Counted from the stretch's first letter, positions 1 to 6,152 are shown. The stretch: DNA of 9,219 nucleotides from an uncultured Pseudomonadales bacterium (GCA_947258895.1 CAMYKE010000040.1:1-9219); one strand, 5' to 3'. Notes: generated by a model from the letters alone, not told the origin. A program made the numbers and translations.

Positions 1-70
1 TGGCGCACGCGGCCGGCACCTGCCTGTTTGCAGACGAGCAAGAATGCAGCATGGAGCAGCAGGGCACGAA
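1..70. other. Left window edge, no gene supported
   Basis: I see no convincing coding region between the window edge and the repeat at 71-97. On the minus strand one frame gives a short hydrophobic run (about ALLLHAAFLLVCKQAG) that resembles a signal peptide, but it has no start codon with a ribosome site and is cut by the window edge. It is left unassigned. Confidence 0.4.
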
Positions 71-97
71 CTAGTCCGCATTCGTCACCGATTGGTG
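71..97 (+). repeat. Solo copy of the dispersed CTAG-type repeat end
   Basis: This stretch begins CTAGTCCGCATTCGTCACCG and continues with ATTGGTG. It matches the reverse complement of the right end of the MITE-like element at 3285-3544 at 24 of 27 positions, and the match extends past the 22-bp terminal repeat. It lies 7 bp beyond the stop codon of the small heat-shock gene. No partner end in the opposite orientation was found nearby, so it is either a remnant left by excision or deletion, or a single end that can exist alone. With the two ends of the other element it shows that this is a repeat family and not a chance palindrome. Confidence 0.7.
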
Positions 98-104
98 CAC
101 CTGA

Positions 105-563
105 TCAGCCGACTTCGATGCGAACCCGTTCTGCTGACTCCGGTTCGCGCTTGGGTACCTTGATATTCAACACGCCGTTCTTGAAATCTGCCCGGATTTG
201 CTGCTCATCGATATTTTTGCCGAGCGGAATTTGCCTCAGGTAACGGCCGAAATAGCGCTCCCGGCGGACCACTTCGCCACCCTCCTTGTCCGTGTACTCG
301 TCCTCCTTGGTCGCACTCAGGGTCAGTACCCCTTCCTGCAAGGTGAGCTCGATATCATCCCGCTCCAGACCCGGCAAATCAGCCTTGATATGGAACGCGT
401 CCGGTTTTTCCTCAATATCTATGCGCGGGCTGGCCGCTTGTGCGCCCTCTTGTTGAGCTGTAGGACGGGTCGGCAAAAACACACCCTCGAACATGCGATC
501 GAAATCGTCATCGAACAGGTTAAAGGGAGATATTGCACGCGACTTTCTTGGTAACAGGCTCAT
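105..563 (-). CDS. Small heat-shock protein (Hsp20/alpha-crystallin family)
   Basis: Predicted cytoplasmic ATP-independent holdase that binds unfolding proteins and hands them to DnaK/ClpB. The product is 152 residues, normal for bacterial class A Hsp20. After a variable N-terminal arm that includes SPFNLFDDDFDRMFEG, the alpha-crystallin domain runs from about residue 47 (PRIDIEEKPDAFHIKADLPG) to about 140. It contains the hallmark NGVLNIKVPK near its end. The C-terminal tail holds RIEV, a version of the I/V-x-I/V motif used for oligomer assembly. The ATG at 561-563 has a strong ribosome site, GGAGGA, 5 nt upstream. The gene is monocistronic here and divergent from the broken ttcA. No sigma-32-type promoter was recognised; a sigma-70-like -10 and a possible FNR-type box lie upstream. 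Family assignment is secure; the exact paralogue name (ibpA, hspA) is not. Confidence 0.96.
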   Translation of the reverse strand: MSLLPRKSRAISPFNLFDDDFDRMFEGVFLPTRPTAQQEGAQAASPRIDIEEKPDAFHIKADLPGLERDDIELTLQEGVLTLSATKEDEYTDKEGGEVVRRERYFGRYLRQIPLGKNIDEQQIRADFKNGVLNIKVPKREPESAERVRIEVG

Positions 564-598
564 TATAATCCTCCACTTTCAGCGTGGTTAACGGTCGA

Positions 599-609
599 AT
601 TATATTAAA
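599..609 (-). promoter_or_regulatory. Candidate -10 elements for the small heat-shock gene
   Basis: On the minus strand a perfect TATAAT lies at 604-599, and an overlapping TTTAAT (5 of 6 to consensus) at 609-604. TATAAT places the transcription start near 592, giving a leader of about 30 nt. No TTGACA-like -35 sits at the right distance from either, which would fit an activator-dependent promoter. The elements are seen directly; promoter activity is inferred. Confidence 0.5.
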
Positions 610-631
610 GCGCACGCTCGCCACCCGGCAC

Positions 632-645
632 TTGACCTGCGTCAG
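632..645. promoter_or_regulatory. Possible FNR/ANR-type binding site
   Basis: TTGACCTGCGTCAG is an inverted repeat (TGAC-N4-GTCA core) matching the FNR-family consensus TTGAT-N4-ATCAA at 7 of 10 half-site positions. Its centre (638.5) is 32 bp from the centre of TTTAAT at 604-609 on the minus strand. That is the spacing found in class II FNR/CRP-activated promoters, where the site replaces the -35. It lies between the divergent heat-shock and ttcA genes, so either could be the target. The palindrome is visible; the regulator is inferred. Confidence 0.35.
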
Positions 646-766
646 GCGGCGCGATTATTGATGCCAGAGAGTCCGCGCGCTACCATCCCGAGCGCACGTG
701 ATCGTTTACAAGAGGCGATGTTTAGGGTAAAAAGCAACCCTCCCCAAGCTATCGACGCCCGGCCGC

Positions 767-1412
767 ATGCCCCATACTGTCCACAAAGAAAAAACCGAGT
801 TCAATAAACTGCAGAAACGGCTGCGCCGCAACGTCGGCAATGCGATTGCAGACTTCAAAATGATCGCAGCGGGCGACCGGGTAATGGTGTGCCTGTCGGG
901 AAAAAACGCCAACCGGTAAAACCACCTGTGCGCTGTGCTCCCGCCTGCGGCGCGGCAACCTGTACGGCTTTGCGGAACGAATCGGTGCCAACAGGATAGC
1001 CCTTGGGCATCACCGCGACGATATTATGGAAACGCTGTTTTTGAACATGTTTTTTGGCGGCAAACTGAAGGCCATGCCACCCAAGTTACTCAGCGATGAT
1101 GGCAAGCACATCGTGATCCGGCCACTCGCCTATTGCAAGGAAGCTGACATCGCACGCTACGCCGCGGTCAGGGAGTTTCCCATCATTCCCTGCAACCTTT
1201 GCGGATCACAGGAAAATTTACAGCGCAAGGTTATCAAGGATATGTTACAGGACTGGAACCGGCAATACCCCGGACGGCTGGATGTGATCTTCAAAAGCAT
1301 TCGCGACGTGGTGCCGTCACATCTCGCGGATACCCGCTTGTTTGACTTCGAATCACTGGTGAGCGAGGCTGAGGCGGAACCCGCCAACGGCCTGCGCCTG
1401 GCTAATCTCTAG
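767..1412 (+). pseudogene. ttcA: Broken ttcA: tRNA 2-thiocytidine synthetase with internal deletion
   Basis: Intact TtcA is an ATP-dependent, [4Fe-4S] PP-loop enzyme that thiolates cytidine 32 of some tRNAs. From ATG 767 the sequence reads [20 protein letters not shown] and then [25 protein letters not shown], a clear TtcA N-terminus. Where SGGKDSY should follow, it reads SGKNANR and stops at 917-919. The homology resumes in a different frame at about 909-918 with [19 protein letters not shown]. It continues through [48 protein letters not shown] and VVPSHL to a stop at 1410-1412. The PP-loop and roughly 60-70 residues after it are missing, judged against my memory of E. coli TtcA, and the halves are out of frame. 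The cysteines of CALC and of PCNLC remain. An ATG at 1026 could start a 128-residue fragment, but it lacks the ATP site. The well-preserved C-terminal half suggests recent loss, or a sequence or assembly error. Confidence 0.9.
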
Positions 1413-1437
1413 CCGCCGCTCTGCAAGAACTCTTGGG

Positions 1438-2460
1438 CTAAAAATCCCAGCCCAGTCCCAGGATATAGGTCGTATCGTCCTCTCGCTTGTCCATGGCCGG
1501 CGTATTATCCCAGTCAAAAATCACCTTGGCCTCGGCGGAGAGTATGTTCAATACCCGGGTGCGGATACCCGTCTGGGTCTGTACCAGCTGGTTATCGCTG
1601 TCCTCAACACTGGGATACCATTCGCCCTTATGAAAAAACCTGGTAATCTCACCGAGTTTTTGGTCGAATCTCCAGGCCACCCGCAACGCGGCATAATCCT
1701 CATCCTCGGTGGTATCGCTAAAATTCTCGCTAACCCAGCTTAAACCCAGTTCGAAGTCAAACTCGGTCCTGTCCGTCCTGATAAAGCGCTTGCCAATGCC
1801 GCTACCAACCGTCGTCCGGGAATCCAGGTTGGCGGTAACTTCCTTCTCGGCTCCCATATCACCATAGACATACCAGTCCGGCGCCACGAAATAATCGTAA
1901 TGGCCACCCAGTGCATAGCGCCGCTTGCTGGTGGTTTCGATGCCGGTGTCGATGTTGGTTTCCTTATTCTCAATGTACTCCGCGTCGAGTATGATTCGGT
2001 CTTCCGGGGTTTCACGCTTGGCGTCGACGGAGACGCTGGCATCCTGGGTCTCGGTATTGCCGGTCTCCACCGTAATACCTGCGCCAACGCGCCCGGTCCA
2101 TTCGACGGGGGGCGGGGGTGGCGGATTGATCGCGGCCAGCTGATCCAACGCTATCGACTGGGCCGCAATGACTTCACCGCGGGCTACGCTGCTACCCCTT
2201 CCATCCGTGACTACTTGTTGCTGGAGGACCGTGCCATCGGTGAAGTGCAGCTCTTCTGCTTGGTCCGTGCTGAACTGCTTGAGACTTGCCATGGGAACCT
2301 TGATTTCACCTACCATACTGGAGCGGAATACCATTTCGCCATTGCCCATGGAGACGACTTTGCCCTCGAGGCGATCGCCGTTGTTAAATTCCAGGACATC
2401 GGCAAGCAACGATTGGACCGGTACTAGTGCGGCAATCCACCACAGTGAAAGCTGTTTCAA
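1438..2460 (-). CDS. DUF481 outer-membrane beta-barrel protein
   Basis: Predicted exported outer-membrane protein of the DUF481 family (YdiY-like, sometimes called salt-induced outer membrane protein); molecular function unknown. The 340-residue product begins with a signal peptide (MKQLSLWWIAALVPVQSLLA, cleavage probably before DVLEF). An N-terminal globular part to about residue 105 has repeated short strand motifs (NNGDRLEGKVV, FTDGTVLQQQVV). A proline run (NPPPPPPVEW) then leads into the DUF481 barrel from about residue 120, with alternating strand patterns. The last residues are GLGWDF, and a C-terminal Phe is typical of BAM-assembled barrels. The start is TTG at 2458-2460: AGGAG lies 8 nt upstream and the next in-frame ATG is beyond the signal peptide. 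It converges on the ttcA remnant. Family assignment is strong; role is unassigned. Confidence 0.9.
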   Translation of the reverse strand: MKQLSLWWIAALVPVQSLLADVLEFNNGDRLEGKVVSMGNGEMVFRSSMVGEIKVPMASLKQFSTDQAEELHFTDGTVLQQQVVTDGRGSSVARGEVIAAQSIALDQLAAINPPPPPPVEWTGRVGAGITVETGNTETQDASVSVDAKRETPEDRIILDAEYIENKETNIDTGIETTSKRRYALGGHYDYFVAPDWYVYGDMGAEKEVTANLDSRTTVGSGIGKRFIRTDRTEFDFELGLSWVSENFSDTTEDEDYAALRVAWRFDQKLGEITRFFHKGEWYPSVEDSDNQLVQTQTGIRTRVLNILSAEAKVIFDWDNTPAMDKREDDTTYILGLGWDF

Positions 2461-2892
2461 TGCTATGACTCCTATGTAGAATGAGGGTTACTTGCGTGGC
2501 CTTGCACCCGGTCCGCGCCGCGGCCGGGATATCAGTAACGGGGCCGCAATTTACTGAATTTGGCAGACGAACACAAGGGTGACGCGCCGATTCTCGCCAG
2601 AATGCCCCGCTTCCCCAGCGGCCGCCACGGTTCCCGCGCGTCCCTCGAAACATCGGTTGGCGCGTGGTTGCTCCGACGGGCGCACGAGCCATGCCGGTAG
2701 CTCCGGATGGGAACGTGCCGCGCACAACGGGATCGCACTCCGGGAAAAATTGCGGGATAGCAATGCAAAGAGGCTACAATGGCATCAGAGTGCCAGCCGA
2801 CTTTCGATTTTGGTGCCTGAGGGGGCAGAGCCGGAGTCCGCTGGCGGAAAAATCAGGTCCCGGCCGCCACTGACGCAGTGGAGAGCAGGCAA
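2461..2892. other. Gene-free gap between pilZ and DUF481; possible decayed OmpA-like tail
   Basis: No intact gene is supported in these 432 bases. The ribosome site of the DUF481 gene (AGGAG, minus strand) is at 2469-2473, and no strong promoter was recognised. On the minus strand one frame ends AGHSGENRRVTLVFVCQIQ and stops near 2551. The NRRV motif and the spacing before it recall the C-terminus of OmpA-type peptidoglycan-binding domains. About 200 nt upstream, in another frame, is VGWHSDAI, recalling the GHTD/GHSD motif of the same domain. This could be a frameshifted relic, but similarity is weak. Confidence 0.3.
2867..2881 (-). terminator. Small hairpin just downstream of the PilZ gene
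   Basis: CCACTG-ACG-CAGTGG forms a perfect 6-bp stem with a 3-nt loop, starting 11 bp beyond the PilZ stop codon. On the minus strand a short T run (TTTTT) follows only about 14 nt later, so this is not a classic intrinsic terminator. Assigned as a possible terminator from position alone. Confidence 0.25.
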
Positions 2893-3237
2893 TCAGAGAA
2901 ACAGGTCTTGCCAATCCGACAGGTCGGAGGTCTCCCCGGCGTCGTGCAGTTCGATTCCACAGGCGAACTTGTCATTCTCCCCGCGGCACCAGCGAACCTC
3001 GCCACTTAGCAAGAACTTGCCCGGCACACCCTTGACGTCGACCCAGAGTTCCAGCTCGGTACCTGCAGGAATCAACTGACTAACCGATAGCTGCAGTCCG
3101 CTGGACGATACGTCCAGGGTGATACAGCCAATCGTGGTACCCTTTAGGTCAGGATTTTCCGGGCAATTGCCCACCTTGACAAACAGGCGCTCTTCCCGAG
3201 CCCCCCGTACATCCATTCTCCGATCCGATGAAACCAT
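2893..3237 (-). CDS. Single-domain PilZ protein (putative c-di-GMP receptor)
   Basis: Predicted cytoplasmic PilZ-domain protein of 114 residues, likely to bind cyclic di-GMP and pass the signal to a partner. The two binding motifs can be placed: RxxxR as RRMDVR (Arg7 and Arg11) and DxSxxG as DVSSSG (Asp42 to Gly47). The rest reads as the beta-barrel with LQLSVSQLIPAGTELELWVD, FLLSGEVRW and FACGIELHD. No other domain is attached, so the output partner is unknown. The RxxxR assignment is less certain than DxSxxG, because a second candidate (Arg17-x3-Lys21) is closer to the canonical distance. The ATG at 3235-3237 has AGGGAG only 2 nt upstream; an in-frame ATG at 3214-3216 also has a close GGAG, so the start may be 7 codons later. 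The MITE-like element begins 47 bp upstream and may have altered its promoter. It is unclear whether it is cotranscribed with hda. Confidence 0.85.
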   Translation of the reverse strand: MVSSDRRMDVRGAREERLFVKVGNCPENPDLKGTTIGCITLDVSSSGLQLSVSQLIPAGTELELWVDVKGVPGKFLLSGEVRWCRGENDKFACGIELHDAGETSDLSDWQDLFL

Positions 3238-3284
3238 ATCTCCCTATCCCGGCAATCAAATAAGAAATGTGAGTGGTCTAATGC

Positions 3285-3306
3285 CTAGCCCGCATCCGTC
3301 ACCGAT
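3285..3306 (+). repeat. Left terminal inverted repeat of the MITE-like element
   Basis: 22-bp sequence starting CTAGCCCGCATC and ending CACCGAT. It is identical to the reverse complement of 3523-3544. Confidence 0.85.
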
Positions 3307-3522
3307 ACAGCAGCAAATTTGAGAATAATCAATGATATCAGCCCTCTACCCGACGCCATCGAATTGCAGTCTGTTAGACTCGCTTTGCCGTGCTCTGGCG
3401 GCCGCTCGGCACGCCCCTCATCACACTTTTCACTACGAGAGCCGCTTACGCATAGCTACAGCTATACATTGCGCTCTTTTCGCGCGATCTGCACGCCGAC
3501 CGACTCGCCATCTTACACGCCA

Positions 3523-3544
3523 ATCGGTGACGGATGCGGGCTAG
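3523..3544 (-). repeat. Right terminal inverted repeat of the MITE-like element
   Basis: Exact reverse complement of the left end. Just inside this end the sequence (read on the minus strand) continues TGGCG, and the solo copy at 71-97 continues TGGTG. The left end instead continues ACAGC, so the solo copy derives from a right-type end. Confidence 0.85.
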
Positions 3545-3555
3545 TTATGTGTATC

Positions 3556-3576
3556 GATCGCCACTGCAGTGCGATC
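3556..3576. repeat. Near-perfect palindrome with one extra base
   Basis: GATCGCCACTG followed directly by CAGTGCGATC pairs over 10 bp with one bulged C and no loop. It lies 12 bp outside the MITE-like element, downstream of hda. The rest of the stretch up to the hda stop (3577-3689) shows only short palindromes such as CTTCCGGAAG at 3647-3656, and no gene. No T run follows, so an intrinsic terminator is unlikely. Confidence 0.4.
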
Positions 3577-3689
3577 AATACGCCACACGATCAGGTAGTT
3601 ATTCATCAGCCTGTTAGTTTGCGCCTCAAATACCGGTTTAGCAATCCTTCCGGAAGACTTCCCGCAGCGCCAGGGCGCGTAGCACGTTG

Positions 3690-4388
3690 CTACCAGTGCA
3701 GCACATCCTTAATTAGCGGAATGGTCAGTTTACGCCCGGCAGCCAGAGCCGAGGCATCCAGCCGGTCCAGCAACTCCAGCAGGTTCGAGACACTGCGCTC
3801 GGAGCGGGACAGCAGGTAACGCAGTGTTTCGGGCGTCACCAGCAGCCCTCTGTGTGCCGCACGTTTGCGCAACATATCCAGCCTGCCCTCGTCATCCAGG
3901 TCTGCGATGCGATAGGTCACTCCGCTTCCCAAACGTGACACCAGGTCCGCCAGGCCGAAACCGAGCCTGCCGGGGCTTGCCGAGCCCGCTATCAGCAGGG
4001 CGCCAGATGCAGCGACTAACCGGTTGAACAAATGGAACAATGCCTCTTCCCAGCCACGATCAGCAGCAATGCAATCCACATCGTCCACGCAAACCAGATC
4101 AATAGTTTCAATATCCTGCAGTGCCTCCGAGCCGAATGACTTCAGCTCTGCCAGCGGCAGGTACATAGCGGACCTGGCGCTGGCTCCGGCCAGGTGGCAC
4201 GCCGCCTGCAGTGCGTGGCTGCGACCACTGGCGGGGTTACCCCAGATATAGGCCAAGCCGGTTGCTCCCCGGGCCAAACGATGCAGCTGCGCCACCAGAT
4301 CACCATTTCCGCCTACCACGAAATTGTCGAACGTCGACTCTTCGCGGATCGGCATCAACAGCGGTAATTGCGGATGCGCCAGGGTCAT
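3690..4388 (-). CDS. hda: Hda, DnaA regulatory inactivator
   Basis: Hda is an AAA+ protein homologous to DnaA domain III. With the DNA-loaded beta clamp it stimulates hydrolysis of DnaA-bound ATP (RIDA), preventing re-initiation of replication. The product is 232 residues, usual length. An N-terminal clamp-binding motif QLPLLM (residues 7-12) is followed by ESTFDNFVVGGN. The Walker A segment GNPASGRS (50-57) has Arg where most P-loops have Lys, as in other Hda proteins. Walker B is LVCVDDVD (98-105), and LVSRLGSG (around Arg152) contains the expected arginine-finger position. The C-terminus RKLTIPLIKDVLHW matches the family ending. Its ATG overlaps the stop of the upstream PgsA-like gene as ATGA, indicating translational coupling. 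It is the last gene of the DUF2066-pgsA-hda operon as seen here. Very secure. Confidence 0.97.
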   Translation of the reverse strand: MTLAHPQLPLLMPIREESTFDNFVVGGNGDLVAQLHRLARGATGLAYIWGNPASGRSHALQAACHLAGASARSAMYLPLAELKSFGSEALQDIETIDLVCVDDVDCIAADRGWEEALFHLFNRLVAASGALLIAGSASPGRLGFGLADLVSRLGSGVTYRIADLDDEGRLDMLRKRAAHRGLLVTPETLRYLLSRSERSVSNLLELLDRLDASALAAGRKLTIPLIKDVLHW

Positions 4389-4942
4389 TTGGTCACCCGA
4401 CTCGCAGCGACGGCCTTGCGCGCCCAGGTATAGACATAATCGAGGCCGCTGAGCGAACTAACCGCAAACACCAGCCAGATCATAGCGCTCATCAACACCT
4501 CTGGCAGCTCCGTGAGTGCGAGATCAACCAGCATCAGCGTTACCAGCGTAAATTGAAATGCCGTACTGCACTTGCCGAGAAAAGTCGGCGCAAACTCATA
4601 GTCACCGAATAATATATGGTAGAGAGTAGCGCCGCCCAGGATAATCAGGTCCCGTGCGATCACCACTACCGCCAACCACAGTGGGATGAACCCGGTATAG
4701 GTCAACAACACAAATACCGTCACCAGCAGGGCTTTGTCGGCGATCGGATCGAGCATCGAGCCAAAGCGGCTGGTCCAGTTAAACCGGCGTGCCAGGAAGC
4801 CATCGATTCCGTCGGAAACACTGGCGATCACAAACAGCAACAGGGCGATACCGAAGTGCTGACCAATGATACTGACTGCGACCGGCACCACTAACAGCAA
4901 CCTCAGCAGCGTTATCAGATTAGGCAGCGTACTCAAATCCAA
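4385..4942 (-). CDS. pgsA: CDP-alcohol phosphatidyltransferase, PgsA-like
   Basis: Inner-membrane enzyme expected to transfer phosphatidyl from CDP-diacylglycerol to glycerol-3-phosphate, making phosphatidylglycerophosphate, the precursor of phosphatidylglycerol and cardiolipin. The 185-residue product starts LPNLITLLRLLLVVPV (PNLIT.LR is typical of PgsA). The full signature DGFLAR...G...D...D spans Asp47 to Asp69, with the upstream Asp44 also present (SDGIDGFLARRFNWTSRFGS, then MLDPIAD). Several hydrophobic segments follow. The start is TTG at 4940-4942, with GGAAGG 10 nt upstream; another in-frame TTG is 2 codons later. The only later ATG is inside the active site, so a non-ATG start is needed. 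It lies 24 bp after the DUF2066 gene and overlaps hda by 4 nt. Superfamily is certain. PgsA itself is the best fit, but a second paralogue with another alcohol acceptor cannot be excluded. Confidence 0.9.
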   Translation of the reverse strand: MDLSTLPNLITLLRLLLVVPVAVSIIGQHFGIALLLFVIASVSDGIDGFLARRFNWTSRFGSMLDPIADKALLVTVFVLLTYTGFIPLWLAVVVIARDLIILGGATLYHILFGDYEFAPTFLGKCSTAFQFTLVTLMLVDLALTELPEVLMSAMIWLVFAVSSLSGLDYVYTWARKAVAASRVTK

Positions 4943-4966
4943 GGTACGAAATCCTTCCGGTGACGG

Positions 4967-6055
4967 TCAGCGGCGCCAGCGATAGCGCAAAATGGCACCC
5001 GGAGTCGCCAGTTCGCCGTCTTCTTCCATTGGTGCTAATTTGTTGTCCAATGCCAGTTCCTCCCGGAATTTGGCCTGACTCACATCCGTATCGACCGTAA
5101 ACACGATTTGGTCCTCGACGACCCTGTTGATACCGTGGCTGCTAACCGCGGCGAGGCGGCCCAGGTACCTGGACACACGGTCATAGTCGCCAATCGTGTC
5201 GATTCCCGAAACCGACACCTGCAGCCGGGCGCGCTCCAGGGGGGATGTGCTAACCGCATAGTATGCAGCCAACTGGTCGGCGGCCTTGTCTATCGCTGCC
5301 GTGATATCGGCGTCAAGTCCGGCCCCGCTCATGGAAAAGCGAATCGCGCGCTCATTAAATATGAACAACCAGCTACCCTGCCATCTGCCGGCGCCATCCT
5401 GAAACATTCGCCCCGCCAGGATTGCCGCCGGAGCATAGCGCAAGGATGCAGTTTCAATCCGCTGCTGGAATAGCCCCCATGCGTCCAGCGGTGTCAGGCT
5501 GGCCTGGTCCTCCAGGTCCAGTAACGGAAAAACAACGGGCACACCGCGCAGTTCTGCGGCGCCGCTGACCGCCTCGGTAATGGCATCTTGCTCGTCCGCG
5601 CCCACCAGCGCACGGCGCCCGTCCTGCTCCTGCACGATCCACAGCATCAGGCTTGGACGGTTGCTACCCCAGATAGGAAGGCGTGCGCCACGCAACAGGC
5701 CGTTGACCAGGGTTTCATCAAATTGCAGCTTTAATTTCTTGATGGTTTCGATGTCACCCGACTCGCCGCGCTTCTCCGTAGTGACAAAATTGAACTGTTG
5801 CACATAGTCCTGGGCTCGCGTCAGCTGTTGCGCTACATAGCTATCCGTCAGCGCGCCACTGGCACCGGTGACCCGCACTACCACCTGTGCCAGACCCGTG
5901 CGAATCGCCTGCGCACGCTCCTGATCGGACTGCGACTTGATCGGCACCTCGATCAGGTACAGATCCCGCACCTCCAGCGCGTTCGCCACGCTACCTGACA
6001 GGGCGATTGCCAGCGCAGCGAGTATCGCGCCTGCGCGTACTCGCAAGCTTCGCAT
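4967..6055 (-). CDS. Exported DUF2066 protein, hda/purM neighbour
   Basis: Conserved exported protein of the DUF2066 family, function unknown, commonly encoded beside purM in Gammaproteobacteria. From ATG 6053-6055 the product is 362 residues. It has a signal peptide MRSLRVRAGAILAALAIALS followed by GSVANA, with cleavage likely before LEVRDLY. Diagnostic stretches are LYLIEVPIKSQSDQERAQAI, LAQVVVRVTGA, ETLVNGLLRGARLPIWGSNR and RPSLMLWIVQEQDGRRALVG. No catalytic motif is apparent; the mature protein is probably periplasmic. The start is uncertain: ATG 6055 has a poor ribosome site, while an in-frame TTG at 6098-6100 follows AAGGAGAGG (9 nt spacing) and would add 15 basic residues before the signal peptide. 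The frame stays open to 6286, but that part crosses the likely promoter. It is the first gene of the operon with the PgsA-like gene and hda, and diverges from purM. Confidence 0.88.
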   Translation of the reverse strand: MRSLRVRAGAILAALAIALSGSVANALEVRDLYLIEVPIKSQSDQERAQAIRTGLAQVVVRVTGASGALTDSYVAQQLTRAQDYVQQFNFVTTEKRGESGDIETIKKLKLQFDETLVNGLLRGARLPIWGSNRPSLMLWIVQEQDGRRALVGADEQDAITEAVSGAAELRGVPVVFPLLDLEDQASLTPLDAWGLFQQRIETASLRYAPAAILAGRMFQDGAGRWQGSWLFIFNERAIRFSMSGAGLDADITAAIDKAADQLAAYYAVSTSPLERARLQVSVSGIDTIGDYDRVSRYLGRLAAVSSHGINRVVEDQIVFTVDTDVSQAKFREELALDNKLAPMEEDGELATPGAILRYRWRR

Positions 6056-6152
6056 GGATAACCACCGGCTTCCACGATACTTACGGCTGCTCGTTCTCAA
6101 ACGGATTTTCCTCTCCTTGCCCTGGCAACATGATAAGTGCAAATGCACAGCT

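Larger units (their letters stand above)
3285..3544. mobile_element. MITE-like element with perfect 22-bp terminal inverted repeats
   Basis: A 260-bp stretch is bounded by two perfect inverted copies of a 22-bp sequence, 3285-3306 (CTAGCCCGCATCCGTCACCG then AT) and its reverse complement at 3523-3544. Both outer ends are CTAG, itself palindromic, so CTAG may be a 4-bp target duplication or the tip of the repeat. No longer direct repeat flanks the element. The interior shows no recognisable transposase; a 70-codon frame (3332-3544) fills most of it but resembles nothing I know. Size, perfect ends, lack of a transposase and a third related end at 71-97 fit a non-autonomous element moved in trans. 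The parent insertion sequence family was not identified. It lies between hda and pilZ, in a gap without other genes. Confidence 0.7.

Noticed and set aside
1..104. Truncated exported protein start on the minus strand
   Set aside because: Only about 20 hydrophobic residues without start codon or ribosome site, cut by the window edge.
1026..1412. Functional short TtcA-like protein starting at ATG 1026
   Set aside because: It lacks the ATP-binding loop and the first cysteine pair, and no ribosome site stands before 1026; better read as the 3' part of a broken gene.
1433..1455. Terminator between ttcA and DUF481 (TGGGCT/AGCCCA stem)
   Set aside because: A 6-bp stem with a 9-nt loop and no T run on either strand, partly inside the DUF481 coding end.
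1900..2427. 175-codon plus-strand frame inside the DUF481 gene
   Set aside because: The opposite strand encodes a protein with signal peptide, ribosome site and barrel C-terminus; the plus frame shows no family features.
2579..3079. 166-codon plus-strand open frame overlapping pilZ
   Set aside because: It is antisense to a recognisable PilZ domain and low in complexity (rich in Ser, Arg, Pro).
3319..3819. 166-codon plus-strand open frame across the repeat element and the end of hda
   Set aside because: It runs antisense through the conserved hda C-terminus, has no recognisable domain and no ribosome site; a shadow frame.
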